From NCBI GenBank assembly GCA_030737875.1, contig CM060918.1:771026552-771090551 (forward strand): DNA of 64,000 nt. Direction: 5' to 3'. Each line of letters starts with the position of its first letter. Within the stretch, counting starts at the first letter, position 1. A program made the position numbers and the translations under genes. The stretch is from Allium sativum. Lineage: Eukaryota > Streptophyta > Magnoliopsida > Asparagales > Amaryllidaceae. Positions 33,933-46,378 of the stretch are shown here, one piece after another. Under the pieces are notes generated by a model that was given only the letters and a program-made list of their open reading frames with translations, was not told the origin of the DNA and ran no database searches.

Positions 33933-35948
33933 AACTTTTTATTCTTCCTCGAATAAACTAAACTAAGATGTGTCACACTTTCGTAGGAAACACGATTGTA
34001 TTTAGCGTATGCAACAAGCCGTTAAACCCTTGGGTGTCCCTAGTAGGACAAGTGTTGTCTCTTGAGGGTTTTCAGCGGATACTACCCACAAAATCTAAAG
34101 CGTCTTATGTACGCGGATTAATCAAATAATATATTTAAGGTCTTTCAAATTCCAAGGACTTTAGCTAACTTCAATAGTAGCGATTTAGTCCTAAATTGTC
34201 CATCCCATTATTGGTGCAAAAATGAATAATTTTTTTCAAGATGAATCATAATTCCTTGATAACACTGTAATTGCCTTAAAGATTAAGAGCGTGGTGCCAA
34301 CCAAAGTTCCACACATCGACAATGTGCACCCAATCATTTATTTATTCTTTCTTTTTTTGAATAATTTTGCATCAGTGTAACTGTAATGTATTGGATGTGA
34401 GTTATGCATAGATGAAGGAGAGTTATGTAAGTTCTAAAAATATTATAGATAAGAGGGCAAGTGTATTAGTTGAAATTCAAGCTACAAATGATAAAGTAAT
34501 ACTAAGGCACATATGGATGTTTTGTTTCCTTTCGTCTCCTCTACTACAATCCTTGCTTCTAAGTATGGTATGATGGACGTGGATGGAATGGATATGAATG
34601 CTTTATAGTAAAGAATGATGAATGACTATTTTATTCTTAGAGGTTTTCTCTTTATTGCATTTTCCTTTTTTTTGAAAATGCATGATGAATGATGAGTGGA
34701 GATGGAATGGAATGATACCGTACATTATTTCATTTGAATCCTCCTCTACTAAGCGAATCATAACCAACACTTCATGAAAGGAAAATTTTGTGCCCAAGTT
34801 ACTCTACTTGTATAACCCTAATTCAACACACAAGTCTACATTGGTGTTATATAAAAAGCTGAAAGGGAAGATAAGCAACGTTTCGTAAGATAGATAACCC
34901 ATATAAAGTAAGATGAGGTATATAGTTATCCTACCTTAAAACAAGTACGGAGTGGGTAGTGTAATATTGGTATAAAAAGTGACGTTTTTTAACCTTTGAG
35001 AATAAATCAGTAAAAAGATTCTTAAGTATACCAATATAAGAGAAACTTGTCGAAATATGAATGTGATTCGACTAAATCTTGGGGTTGAATAATGTGGGGT
35101 ATCGAAGAAGAACGCTACAATGAGTCATTTCTCCTTAAGTGGGCCAAGTGGAATTTAGAACTTACAAGTTTGAAAATTTGAGTGAAAAAAATATTATGCA
35201 TGAAAACGAACTCAGAAAATTCAACAAATGTAGGTGCAAAATCATTTTTATTCAATTTTTTTTATGATTTTTTTTACTTGCACATTCTAACATGTATAAC
35301 AAGGGTTGACACACTTACTCCAGAACACGACTAGCATCTACACAGTTTCAAGATAGCATCTTAAAAAGACACATTACGACTCAATGAATAATCAATGTTC
35401 ATTCCCATCACCCAACAGTTCAACTTATCAATAAAGAACCAAGGTGTTACTTATGAATATTAAGTTAGTCCTTGTTCAACGAATGACCTAGTTCGTAAAA
35501 TTTGATTGCTGATGTAATGTAAATCCCCAACCCCCACACACACTTAAATATAGACTGCGTCCCCACAGTCGTCAATCAGACATATCTTAGTGAAAGGAAA
35601 TGAAAATAAGAGGGTAAGCATGGCTTACCGGGTACGCGTGCAGTAAATACACGGTCATTGAATAGATGAACGGTCCATAATGGACCGATAGATCAACCTC
35701 ATTAAGATTACGAGACACAACTTAAGCAAAGAAAACCAAATCATAAAGAATTTTATATCACGTTTTAGATTTGAAAAAAAAAACAAATTTTGTTTTTTTA
35801 AAAGTTTAGTTGCTAATTTTAAAATTTTGAGCTTACAATTGATCCTAAAATGGAATTGAATTTCTATAGCAACTAAAGAGATGTCACTGAGCGGGTGTTC
35901 AGTAAAAGTTTCAAAAACAAAGTTCGATTTGTTTAGATGATGTATAAA
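33933..35948 (-). other. Non-coding internal region of the element
   Basis: About 2 kb between the ORF stop and the polypurine tract. All frames are short on both strands. Long untranslated internal sequence without pol is typical of large retrotransposon derivatives. Confidence 0.6.
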
Positions 35949-36060
35949 TTAAGAGAAGTGTGCATCATTCTCACCCCCACACTTGTTTTGAGAAACATTG
36001 TTCAGTTTTGCTTTGATATTTGAAATTTTGTTGACTAAAGGTTCATTCCCAAACCTAAAG
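35949..36060 (-). pseudogene. 3' end of gag-position ORF, beyond the solo LTR
   Basis: The last 36 or so codons of the minus-strand ORF, running from HFRFGNE to CGGENDAHFS and a stop. The reading frame at the TSD base 36056 is the same as at 42642 on the other side of the solo LTR, so this was one continuous frame before the insertion. Family unknown; no zinc knuckle visible. Confidence 0.55.
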
Positions 36061-36651
36061 TGTAATAACCTGGAAATTCTGAGCCAGATTAAAATTTTTA
36101 TTTTGGCAATTTTAATGAATTTAGAATATTTAAAATGAATTATTTTAAATAATAACAATGAGAAATTTATTTTGAATATAATTCGAACTTATATATTATA
36201 TGCGTCGTCGTTAGAATATAAATAATTATATATAATTATAAAAGGAATTGAAAATGGCGCGGTAGTTCGATAATTCGATTTCAAACTTCAATTGAATGTA
36301 CCGGGTGCAAAATAAACCGGACTTTAGTGAAACCAAAAATAATAGGATCTACTTGAGGATATCTTTCCAACGAATCCGAAAAATCAAAATTTCATAGCAG
36401 GTATCAAAAGTTATGCTCAGTTGAAAATTCAGAATAGTCGCTATGTAAATTATACATGGCCCAAAAAGTCAAATTTTGCATACAAATGAATTTGGACTCG
36501 AAACCACATCCATTGAGTTCAAAATGCCGTTTAGAACTCCGAAAAGTATAAACTTCGATATATTCCGATATCCGGAATAGTGGCTATGGGCTGGAGTTGT
36601 TCGGTTAACAAAACATAGCCCTTAAAAAGTGAAACTTTGCATACGAGCTCA

Positions 36652-37000
36652 GAATTCGACGAGATAAATTTTTATGGATTCACAATGACAAATCATTGTT
36701 GAGTTCCAAATGGCGCATAGAACGGAGTTAGTATGTGGCCGTGCGAGCTGAAATAGTACAGGGTAAAACGAGCAGTCATTTTACAAAGGAACATTATTGA
36801 CACGACCGCAGAATTCGATTTCGTTTTTTTTATGGATTCGTATCGTCTAATAATGGTTAAATCCAAGAGGGTTTGATTTTTTGAGTTAGCATGTGAGCGT
36901 GCGAGAAGAAAATGTGCGCCAAAATAGCATTTTTAGAGCTTATCTGAGCATTTTCGTGATTTTTTTTGAGTGGTCAAACGAACTCGGAATTCGACGAAAC
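36652..37000 (+). repeat. Recurring GAATTCGACGA motifs in U3
   Basis: GAATTCGACGAGA (36652), GAATTCGATTTCG (36811) and GGAATTCGACGAAAC (36986) recur about every 170 bp, each followed by a T-rich stretch and GGA(C/T)TCGTAT. Related copies lie upstream of the promoter in the other two giant LTRs (47641, 47808, 61944). Degenerate tandem repeats at this place may be enhancer elements. Confidence 0.6.
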
Positions 37001-37856
37001 TTGTTTCGTTGGACTCGTATTCACGTCTACTATCTCGTGTCCGAAATCCGCGGCGATTGGAGATCGTTAGCGTTCAGGAGATATGCGAGAAACTAGCATA
37101 TAATCACTTTTACTTCCTTTTCTCTTCATTATTTTCTTCCTCCTTCTTCCTCCAAAAAAATCAAAAATGGAGACCACCCTTCCTCCCACCGCTGCCACCG
37201 CCCCTACCCCGCTGCCGCACCTCCCTCCGGCCGCCGCACCACCTCCTCCTCCCCTCCTCCTCCTCTTCCTCCTCCTCTTTCCCTCTTCTAATTTGCAAAC
37301 CCTAGCTCCTCCGGCCACCACCACCACCTCCCGTGCCCCACCGCCGTCACCAGCACCCTCCCCACGCCCAATCAGGTCCGGCGCCCCCTTCCCCCTCCTC
37401 AATTCCGGCCGTGGGCCCCCCGGTCACCAAAAACCCATTTTACACTAATCGCCCGTTTTGTAAGTAACACCCTGTCCTTATTTCGCAAATAACTCCCAAA
37501 CGGTGCATTTTTGGCCAAAGTCCCTCTAGACCAAAGTTATAGAGCACGAAATTCTCTTCGATTTGGCTATATGGAAGTCATATTTTGGAGTTTGTAGCTG
37601 CTCGGAAAACGCGTGCGAAGTCTGCTGTTCAAAAGCTGAAAAAATCGTGTACTTTTGCGAATTCCGGCGAATTGGAGCATTTTTGGCGAAAAGTCTCTTA
37701 GGCGAAAGTTGTCCGGAATGACGCGTTTAAGATAAAAAGAAGATTGTGTGAAGATTGAAGCTCGATTGCAAATTCTGGAACCAGAACAGCGAATCCGGGC
37801 GTTAGAAAAAATGTGAGTTTTCCCCGTTTTAAAGCTTCTACAGTTTTGACATATGA

Positions 37857-38112
37857 AGTAAATAAAAATATGATTTTTATATTATAGGAAGAATAAAAAT
37901 ATGATTTTTATATTATGAGAAGAATAAAAATATGATTTTTATATAGTAGAGATAATAAAAATACGATTTTTATATTATATAGATAGTAAAGATTTGATCT
38001 TTACTATATGAACAGCGGTATAAAAATAGAATTTTTATCTATATAGTAGTAGTATAAAAATGTGATTTTTATATAGATAGCAACAATATAAAAATGTGAT
38101 TTTTATATGTGT
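37857..38112. repeat. Imperfect ATAAAAATATGATTTTTATA array in LTR 1
   Basis: At least six self-complementary units of the AAAAATATGATTTTTAT type spaced 25-45 bp apart, just before the conserved GGGCAACGAA block. The other giant LTR has weaker equivalents at 48880-49050. Confidence 0.85.
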
Positions 38113-38969
38113 AGTGGCTACGGGCAACGAATTGGCAAAAAGGCGAGCACGACGAAGATTTCTACATAAGAAGAGTCGTGGCGTTTGGTTTAGCTAGTGG
38201 TGAGAACTTCTCATTTTAACTTTTCTTTTCTAGTTATATAAATATATACTAGGATGCAGACGGTGTTTAATAGCACCCGACACCATCGTCCACAGACCAT
38301 GGACTTGTTTGTTTGGTTGTGTAGTTGGTTAGATTATTTGATTTGAATTTGATTGTTTGGTGAAATGAAATAGATTTGATTGATATGTGAATGGCGTGGG
38401 CCATTATTAGACCGGGGATAAGGCTAGGCCTTGTCCCGTTTCTAGTATCGTGCCGTCATGCCGCCGAAATTTTCTAAAATAAGTTAGAAAAATAAAAATA
38501 TCATTTTATTGTGTAAATGAACTGAATAGAAATTCATGTGTTGAAATAAAATGTTTTAACGTTAAAAATATAATTTTTAACGTGAATGTGAATAAATCAA
38601 TATTCATTTACAAACCAGACGGTTTGTTTATGTACACCTATTTGAAGGAAATTGATTGGGATGATAAATTTTACACATCGCCCAACTGCACAAATAAAAA
38701 TCTGTGTTTGATTGTTTGAAACCCCACATGGGTATTGGGATAATATATGACATACACTAATCCCAATAATTAGTTGTATGTCGATCGATTGATTGACAGG
38801 CTGTTATAAGCGTTAGATATCTATATTTGATGCTTATACAGTGTAGTGCACTTTGGATGATGGTTGATTATTTATCGTTACTATTACATACATGTGTTGT
38901 ATGGAATCCATATAATTAACTTTATATGGTAATTGATTGGGCCTCATTCCAATCGGGAAAATAAATAAT

Positions 38970-39262
38970 ATTATAAAATAAAGGTTCATGTGTTGACAGT
39001 ACTCATCCGTTGAGATTAGTCATGTGTTGAACGAAATATTTTAGCAGTAAAATTTACATCTTTATATTATAAAATAAAGGTTCATGTGTTGACAGTACTC
39101 ATCCGTTGAGATTAGTCATGTGTTGAACGAAATATTTTAACAATAAAATTTACATCTTTATCATTATAAAATAAAGGTTCATGTGTTGACCGTACTCATC
39201 CGTTGAGATTAGTCATGTGTTGAACGAAATATTTTAATAATAAAATTTACATCTTTATCATA
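38970..39262. repeat. Three-unit tandem repeat in LTR 1
   Basis: Period about 97 bp; each unit starts TTATAAAATAAAGGTTCATG and contains CATCCGTTGAGATTAGTCATG. The copies are nearly identical. The shared TCATGTGTTGAA core also builds the 128-bp repeat of LTR 2 at 49661. Confidence 0.9.
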
Positions 39263-39506
39263 TATAAAATTAGAAACCAACTGAAAAATAGATAAGATGA
39301 GTGGTCTCCTGATTATTGATCTGATGTTGGTTTCGGCCTTCGGGGTTAATATTCAGGGAATCGTCCTCTTACTAGTTTACGGTTGGAGTCTGATTTGAAA
39401 TCAAACGATAGATACCAAAATTTTTATAAAATATATTAAATAATAAAAATAGTCATACGTGGACAGTACTCATTCGTTGAGATTAGTCACGTGTTGACAA
39501 AAATAT

Positions 39507-39690
39507 AGAATTTGAATTCGAATTGAATTGAATAGAAAACGAATTCGAGTTGAATTGAATAGAAAACGAATTCGAATTGAATTGAACAGAAAACGAATTC
39601 GAATTGAATTGAATAGAAAACGAATTTGAATTGGATTGAATAGAAAATGAATTCAAATTGAATAGAAAATGAATTCAAATTGAATTGAAA
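39507..39690. repeat. 27-bp minisatellite in LTR 1
   Basis: Six to seven copies of GAATTCGAATTGAATTGAAT plus AGAAAAC. The period is divisible by three, so a spurious repetitive frame opens on the minus strand. I do not consider it a gene. Confidence 0.9.
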
Positions 39691-39838
39691 TTTGAATTGA
39701 ATTTAAATGAATTTTAAAACGAATCTATAGGGAAAAATGCAATTTTGATTTGAATTGGAAAAAGAAGTGGAAATGTTTTTGAAACGAATTTAAAACTATT
39801 TATAAAATTCATTTTGAATAGAAATCGACGAAATATAT

Positions 39839-39876
39839 ATTATATATATTATATATATATATATATATATAATATA
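39839..39876. repeat. (TA)n-like tract in LTR 1
   Basis: TATATTATATATATTATATA-type sequence of about 40 bp. Confidence 0.85.
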
Positions 39877-41059
39877 ATGGCCTGAATAGAACACGCCGTG
39901 CCGCGGCAGTTCGCGAATTTCGACCATTTATTTCGAACGGACATTACGGGAGATCCGACCGTCGGATTCTCCTAAAACCAGAACCGTTGGGTTCGTATCG
40001 AAAAGAGATTTCTAACGAATAATAGAAATTTGAAATCTAACGGTTGGATTTGGAGATACATCCAAATCAAATTTGGAAAAAAGGTCGCTGTAAGTGCAGT
40101 TCGATGGCCATTGATGGAAATCGACTGTACGGGCCTTGATAAAATTATTAAAAATAGTAATAATTTGTGTAAAATCATAAGAAATGATTTGGGAAAAATT
40201 GGGATGAAAAACTCCATATTTGAAAAGATAAAAATAGATTTTTATCGAAATGAACTAGTTTTGAACTAAAATTAAAACCCATGTATTTTTAAACAAATAA
40301 ATTGGATTTGAAATGGATTTTAAATAGAATTGATTTGGGGGTTTATCGTGAAGGGTGTTTTAAATAACACTTGTTCTTTAACCCGATAATAAATAGAATG
40401 TGATTTGGGTTTGTCGTGAACTGTGTTTTAAATAACATTAGTTCTTTAACCCAGTAAAAGGTGTTTTAATGAATCTGCAATTAGATTGAAATGTGCATTG
40501 ATAATCTAAATTATCAAATTTGGAAAATAAGCGAGAATGGAGTATCACCAGTTTTGCTCCAAAGCGATAGTTAAATCTTTAATTAGATTTGAACGTGGAA
40601 TGGTAATAAATTTTACCGATAACACCGTGGTGTTAGATATGGAGTATTACCAGTTTTGCTTCATGGGATGAATAGGTTGGGATTGGGAAATAAAATAAAT
40701 AATTACTTCGGAGTGGTTCGCTAATCTCGACTAGTTTGGAAAACCATAATTTGGTTTGAAACGATATCCAAAGGAAGATTAAAGGAAAATTTTTAAAGAA
40801 TTTATCTTGGATAAAATTAATGGGAACCTTTCCCTAAGAATTGAAATTTAGAAACTAGCTGTAGGTTAGCTAAGAAGAATGGTTTCCTGGGTATTGATCT
40901 GATGTTGGTTTCGGCCTTCGGGGTTAATATTTGGGAAATTATTCTCTTGCTGATTTACGGCTAATGACTAATGAATTGGAATGAGGCGTATGTTGTGTTT
41001 GTGTAAGATTTGTTTTTAATATACGCGGGTTGTTCGGAAAGGCCGGGTTTATACCCATT

Positions 41060-41720
41060 CTGAATAACCGATTCGACGATAAGTCGAAGATGATGATGGT
41101 GGTCGAAGACCGGAAGTCTTCACATTGTTTGGATAATTACTGATGATCCTGATTGGGCTGTACACCCAAGAGGATGGAAATAGTTGGTGGTCGTCCAGAC
41201 GTACTTGGAGATGGATGGATATGCGAGGAAAGTGCCTCCGGTTTCGTTCAGACCCAGAACGAACTTGTAAATGGATTGTGTGTCTGACATTGGATTTTAT
41301 TCTGTGTTGATTGATTTCTGTTAAATATATATCTGTTTGGCGGCGGAGAATTTATTCTCTTGCTTAACGCCCTTCTCTCAAACGTACGAGCTTAGAGGTT
41401 ATATATCGATAGATATCAATCGCATGGCATGAATTGCCTGTGTGGCATGCTGAGCTGCATGGATCAAGGCTTCTGTTGAAAAGCAAAGTCTTGTGGTTGA
41501 TGATCAAAGCACGGCCTTTGTGGCGTAGCTTTGTGTATAACGTGAATTCGCGGGCCTCACACCTTGGTATGAGTTAAAAACGGGATAAGGACTGCAGGGA
41601 GAGCACGACGTTTCTTTCTAGATTTGGTGGTGTCAGTGACTTACCAGCCCTGACATTTATATACTTTTCACCTATGTGGTTGTTGGATGAGGCGCCTCGA
41701 TTTTAGGTTTGTAAGGACCG
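41060..41720 (+). repeat. Conserved 3' block of giant LTR 1
   Basis: Aligns to 51440-52080 with far fewer differences than the middle of the LTRs. It includes a GAAGACCGGAAGTCTTC hairpin (41105-41121), a GTGTGTCTGACATTGGA stretch, TTTGGCGGCGGAGAATTTAT, and TAACGTGAATTCGCG. No frame is conserved, so RNA-level or DNA-level constraint is more likely than coding. Confidence 0.75.
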
Positions 41721-42646
41721 GGAAACGTGTGTTCAGGAATTGCCAATCCTCAAACGTAAGAGAGGACCGACCCTGAAGATCCAAGGATTACCCAGAGTGT
41801 GTAGTCCTGAGGCATTTGCTAGAGTGTCTCGAAGCGGAGAGGAGCTTGCCCCTTGCCTCGACTCATGACGGAAATCCAATTTCCAATACGAGATTCTTCG
41901 GTTTTATTTGTAGAGCCTAGTATGGCGACATGATAGATGGTACCCATGCCGCCTAGGATTGATATTTATGATTGAAAATGTTTTGACACTATACACTTAT
42001 TATAGTATCAAATGATTTGTTTTAAACGTATCAAGCATGTTTGGCTATTATAAGGGAAAACCCTATCCTCCAGCTTGCGTTGCATTGTGTGATGGGACCT
42101 GGGTCTTATAATAGCTTCATTTTTCGAAAAAGCATTGCGCTGTTTATTCTATGCACTAGTATTCTTATGAGGAAACCCGTTCCGTGTTATACGGCATGGT
42201 CCCTTGAATCACTCTCTTTTAAAGTAAAGTTTTAAATACTTGTTTTAGTTCTCACACCAGTCACATGACTGACCTGGAGTTTATTGTTTTAATCTAAACT
42301 CTGGGTGCCCTTATTTTCGACACAGGCAGCTAGTAGTTTTGGTTTTGCAGATTTATATTCACAGAATCCTAATTTACAGCTGGAACGATGCTCGTAAAGC
42401 TCTGTATCCGTGCATTACTTCTAGTTGTGCTTTTGTGTTATTTTCCGTTGCGATGTATTTAAATGTAATTTAAATCTCTGATATTTGTTGAATGTAATTT
42501 ATTTATTCATACTCTGTATATTCTTGTATTCTGATGGAATTGTTGCAATAAGCAATGAAATGTTCTTCCGTCTGCGTTCTATTTTGTCTTATCCTCAACG
42601 CCATCTGTGCTTTCCTTCACGGGGAAGTTCGGGTCGTGTCATAAAG

Positions 42647-43839
42647 TTAAAACCAAACAAACGAATTTTCAATAAATTTCGAAATTGTGTTTTCTCAAAA
42701 ACCTTGTTATTACAAAAAGAGTTCATATACTGTTGAAATTTATCATTGAAAAACAAGTGATCACAGTGAGGTTCAGTTGAAATGATCAAGTCGCAAGGAG
42801 TTTCAACAATTTTAGAAAAATCGTCATTGTGATTAAGATCACATTCAACTGTTTCATTGTTTTCAACCTTAAGAATTTCAAAGTTTTAAAATGTTTCATT
42901 TTCAGTTTTAGACCCAACAACATTATCGTCAATCAGTTTAAGAAGTTTTCGCTCATCAAAGTCGTCCTCGCTTAAACAGTTGTTACCACTTCATCATTTC
43001 TTTGACAATCTAAAGTTGCTAAATTTTCAAAATTTTCAGAATATGAGAGTGGAAGATCAAATTGAAGATTGACGTCTTCGTTTTCAAGAGAATTTAAATT
43101 CAAATCAACTACAGAGATTTCAACAACTTCATTGAGATTTTCATCAATTTTAAAAGTTGATAATTGAAAACCATCGATTATAGACAAAGGTGGATTTTTA
43201 TTCGAATCGTCACACGTTTGAATTTGATTTCATTGCTCATGTTGTTTCTTGTAGGTTTCAAACAACAAATTTGTGTGATTATCGTAAATCTCGTTCATTT
43301 GCTCAACAAAATCAAATTTATAATTATGAAAAAAAAATTAATTTGAAATTGCTGAGAATAAAATTTTTCACTTGCACCATAGAAATTATTTCCATTTTGA
43401 ATTTGAAATTCACTTTGGAGTTCGAAATTGATTTAGCTGGGGTTATAATCAAAATCGTTTGAATTTGGAAGTGAATTTGAATTTTGATTATTTTGAAAAC
43501 TTTGACTCGAATTGTTGCACAAGTATGAATTACACCATTCATTTATTCTTCGATTTTGTTGTGTCCTCATTTCAAGTAAAGATTCAATACTTGTTTCAAG
43601 ATTTGAAGGTTGGTCGTGATTTTGAAAATTTTGTGGTGCAAAATCAGGATTAGTTTGAAAGTTTGAAAAGTTGGTGGGGTAAAATCCATATCATTTGTAC
43701 AATAGTTGTTATTAAAATATCCATATGAATTTGGTGTAAAATTATATGGATTATATTCATTTTCACAACTATCGTAAAATTCGTAGGAATAAGGAAATTG
43801 GGACATTTTCAAGGAAGTTTTTTCTAAGAGAAAGGGCAA
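42647..43839 (-). pseudogene. Gag-position ORF remnants of the minus-strand element
   Basis: Minus-strand frames with acidic, Asn/Tyr/Phe-rich composition: a start region with MSQFPYSYEFYDSCENEY near 43810, an acidic part (SLENEDVNLQFDLPLSYSEN, 43000-43110), and an open frame from about 42895 through EPHCDHLFFNDKF to the solo LTR border. Stops near 42895 and elsewhere separate them. Such low-complexity proteins sit in the gag place of some plant non-autonomous LTR elements, but I see no Gag core or zinc knuckle and cannot name the family. Confidence 0.5.
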
Positions 43840-46353
43840 AAAAGATATTCACAAAAGAGAAAACCTTTTTTTAATTGGATTTTTCTTTTGAATTTTTGAA
43901 TGTTTTTTCTTTTCTTTTTTTGGGATTTTTTTATATGTTCATGAATCTAGTGCAACTATATGAATGTAAATTACTTATTTACACATTTTCTATAATTATA
44001 GAATGACGGTTAGAATTATTTCAACAAAAGATTTCTCAGCCAGTTAACGGACAGAAGTTATCGGTGCATCAGGAATCACTCTAGTAATGCAGCCGAAGTT
44101 TTAAGTACCTTCAGAGGAACAACCGATATAATATTTACGAATCACCGTAATACTTATAAACGGTTATTACTCTACCATAGTCTAGACACCGAGAAATAAT
44201 TTGTTAGAAATAAACCAATTTGTCAAAATATAATGAAGTTCTAAGAAAATAAAAATAAAACTAATATGAATGCAATTTTATGGAATATTTTAATCAATCA
44301 CAGAACAATCATAGAATAAATTACAGAAATAAAATATTTACAAGTAAGCCGCGGCAAGCAATTTTTATATATATTTCAAGCAGCAGTAGACCCTGTAAAG
44401 TTTATAAAATTCTCACTTAGATCGGCAGTCCGTCTAGTGCAACTGAGTAGCGCTAGCGCGTTCGCACCTCACTTGGTGTGCAACCGCTCCAGCCTGTTTG
44501 AATCGTCCGCAGATTTATTGTTGTTACCTTCTGTTAATTGCTTGATTTTCAAATCTTGATTCGCTTTGCTTGAAATCCTTTTTCCTTTAATCCTTTAATT
44601 TGATTTTCCCTTTTTATTGAAACAATTAAAAGAAATAAAAACAAAAAGACTATATATGAATTTAAAAAAACTAAAGAAACACAAAGGAAAATAGGGAACT
44701 AAGCCTAACACTAGCAAGAATCTAGGCTCAAAAGAAATATAAACAAGCAAAAGACAACTCAACAAACAGATAGGAGCCAAAAAAAAGGACAAGACCCACA
44801 TACCCACCCAATACAGTGCATACACAGTAAATAGAGTCGTGCCCCAATTTTTCGGAAACAAATACCAAAATAGGTTCGATTCCAGAAAAAAATCCCTTTT
44901 AAACAAAATTGAACAAGTTCAAATAAATAAATTCTTTGGGGCGTCCTTTTTGGGGCTCTCGATCGTGAAGGTTCCGAACTGCGAACTTGGGTGTTCTGAT
45001 CTGGATTTTGTTGTATGCGATTTTGGATAAGGCTTCGAGATTTGGGAGTGACCGAAGTTGTGAATTGGGGTTTTCTATTTGATTGAAGGAACAGGGGTTT
45101 GTATGCATTTATGAGCGGTTTTGGGGGAGAATTTGGTGATTAATGGTGTAAGCTTTGGCCGAACTTGCTCATGTCGCTTTGGTTGTTGCTCTCGGTGGTT
45201 AAGGGATTGCGGTTTCAAGGCAATTATTGAGGGTTGTTGAAGCAAGTTTTTGGTCTGTGGTAGGGTATGGTGGATGGAACTATGGGGTTCGGTGAGATAG
45301 AACAGTCGGTTTGCTGTAATTATGAGTTAAGCAGAAGGGGTTTGTGGATTTTCGAATCTGATATCGAATGGAACCAAGGTTGCCATCAAATATAATTTGG
45401 GGTATGTGACAATTTGAGGGTTTTGATTTTGGTGTATTTGGAATTGAAGAATTGGAATCGAGTGTTGAAGTTTGTGGTTCGTTGGTTGTCGGACTGTAGT
45501 GAGGTTGCGGTAACTGTTTGGCAGTGTTTGAGGATGAGTTGAGCAACTGATAAGTGATGATGGTCTGTAGTGGCTTCAAGTGTGGGAATTCGGCAAAGTT
45601 ATGGTGCAATGTGCGGAGTTGGTGTTGTCGATACATTTTTTTTGTGAAGATGGTATGTGAAGGGTAGTTTGGATTGGTAGTATGAGGATGTGAGTGACAG
45701 TGCTGTTTTGTGGTGGATTGTGTGATGTTTGGATTTTGGCGGGGGGTGTTGCGGTTTGAAGTGATATAGTTTGGGACGACTGATGGGATTCTGATTTTGG
45801 CAAAGTGTTGGCGAACGGGGTGATTGGTATGAAGATGAGTCGGCGTGGTTTGCAGTTTTTGATCAGCAAAAGGGGTACGGTGGTTGAATGTGAAGCAATG
45901 AAGACTGGTGGAGGAGATGGGGTACTGGTTTGAGAATGGAGAATTTGTAGCAGGCAGAAGAATTTTTAGAAAGAATTTTTTTTTTTGGGAAAAAGGAAGT
46001 AATTGTAAAGAGAATTGGGAAGAAATACATAAAAGAAATTGAAAACAAAAGGCAAGCGTTTTTTTTTGGAATTAAATTGTAAACAAAAGAAAGGATGTAA
46101 AAAGGAAAAGAAATAAAGGAAAAGAAAGGAAACAAATCAATGAAATTTGGCAAGTTCTTTTTTTCTTCCTCTTGATTTAGAAGATTAATGTATCAATGTT
46201 TTAATACCCAATCTACCAATCAAGATTTTTTTTTATATATGAAAGAAAATAAAAGGAATAAAATGAATAAAAAAAAATTGTATATATTTTTTCAATGGAA
46301 AAATAAGAAAATAAAAAATATAACCCGAAGGATTTACTAATAAAAATTATTTT
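43840..46353 (-). other. Leader region of the minus-strand element
   Basis: About 2.5 kb between the PBS and the ORF remnants. Strong strand asymmetry: 44990-45900 is G/T-rich on the plus strand, so it is C/A-rich as transcribed from the minus strand. It has long but featureless minus-strand frames (45280-45636, 45576-45869) with no domain. Probably untranslated leader. Confidence 0.5.
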
Positions 46354-46373
46354 GATCCCCGACAACGGCCCCA
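46354..46373 (-). promoter_or_regulatory. Primer-binding site, tRNA-Asp type
   Basis: The minus strand reads TGGGGCCGTTGTCGGGGATC, five bases inside the LTR end. The common plant gypsy (Athila/Tat) site is TGGCGCCGTTGCCGGGGATC, so there are two differences. It fixes the element's orientation as minus and identifies the right LTR as the 5' LTR. Confidence 0.8.
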
Positions 46374-46378
46374 AAATA

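Larger units (their letters stand above)
36061..42641 (+). mobile_element. Giant solo LTR 1 (6581 bp)
   Basis: Begins TGTAATAACCTGG, ends GGGTCGTGTCA, and is flanked by the perfect 5-bp duplication TAAAG (36056-36060 and 42642-42646) within the minus-strand element. No internal domain, PBS, PPT or second LTR is present, so it fits a solo LTR left by recombination. Same family as 47243-53064: shared parts include the first 500 bp, the GGGCAACGAA block (38123 on) and 41060-41720. Probably a Ty3/gypsy family (inference from termini). It has a weak TATA-like site near 37098, then a pyrimidine-rich leader and a CCG-rich stretch (37160-37440). Confidence 0.85.

Noticed and set aside
37167..37448. 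Pro/Ala/Leu-rich frames on both strands as a possible gene
   Set aside because: They lie in the C-rich leader of giant LTR 1; all frames are biased by composition and none is shared with the other giant LTRs.
39487..39678. Phe/Ser/Gln repeat protein on the minus strand
   Set aside because: It is the translation of a 27-bp minisatellite inside an LTR.
45280..46153. Minus-strand frames of about 100 codons rich in Thr/Pro/Asn/Ser or Phe
   Set aside because: Composition follows strand asymmetry and homopolymers in the retrotransposon leader; no domain or conserved start.
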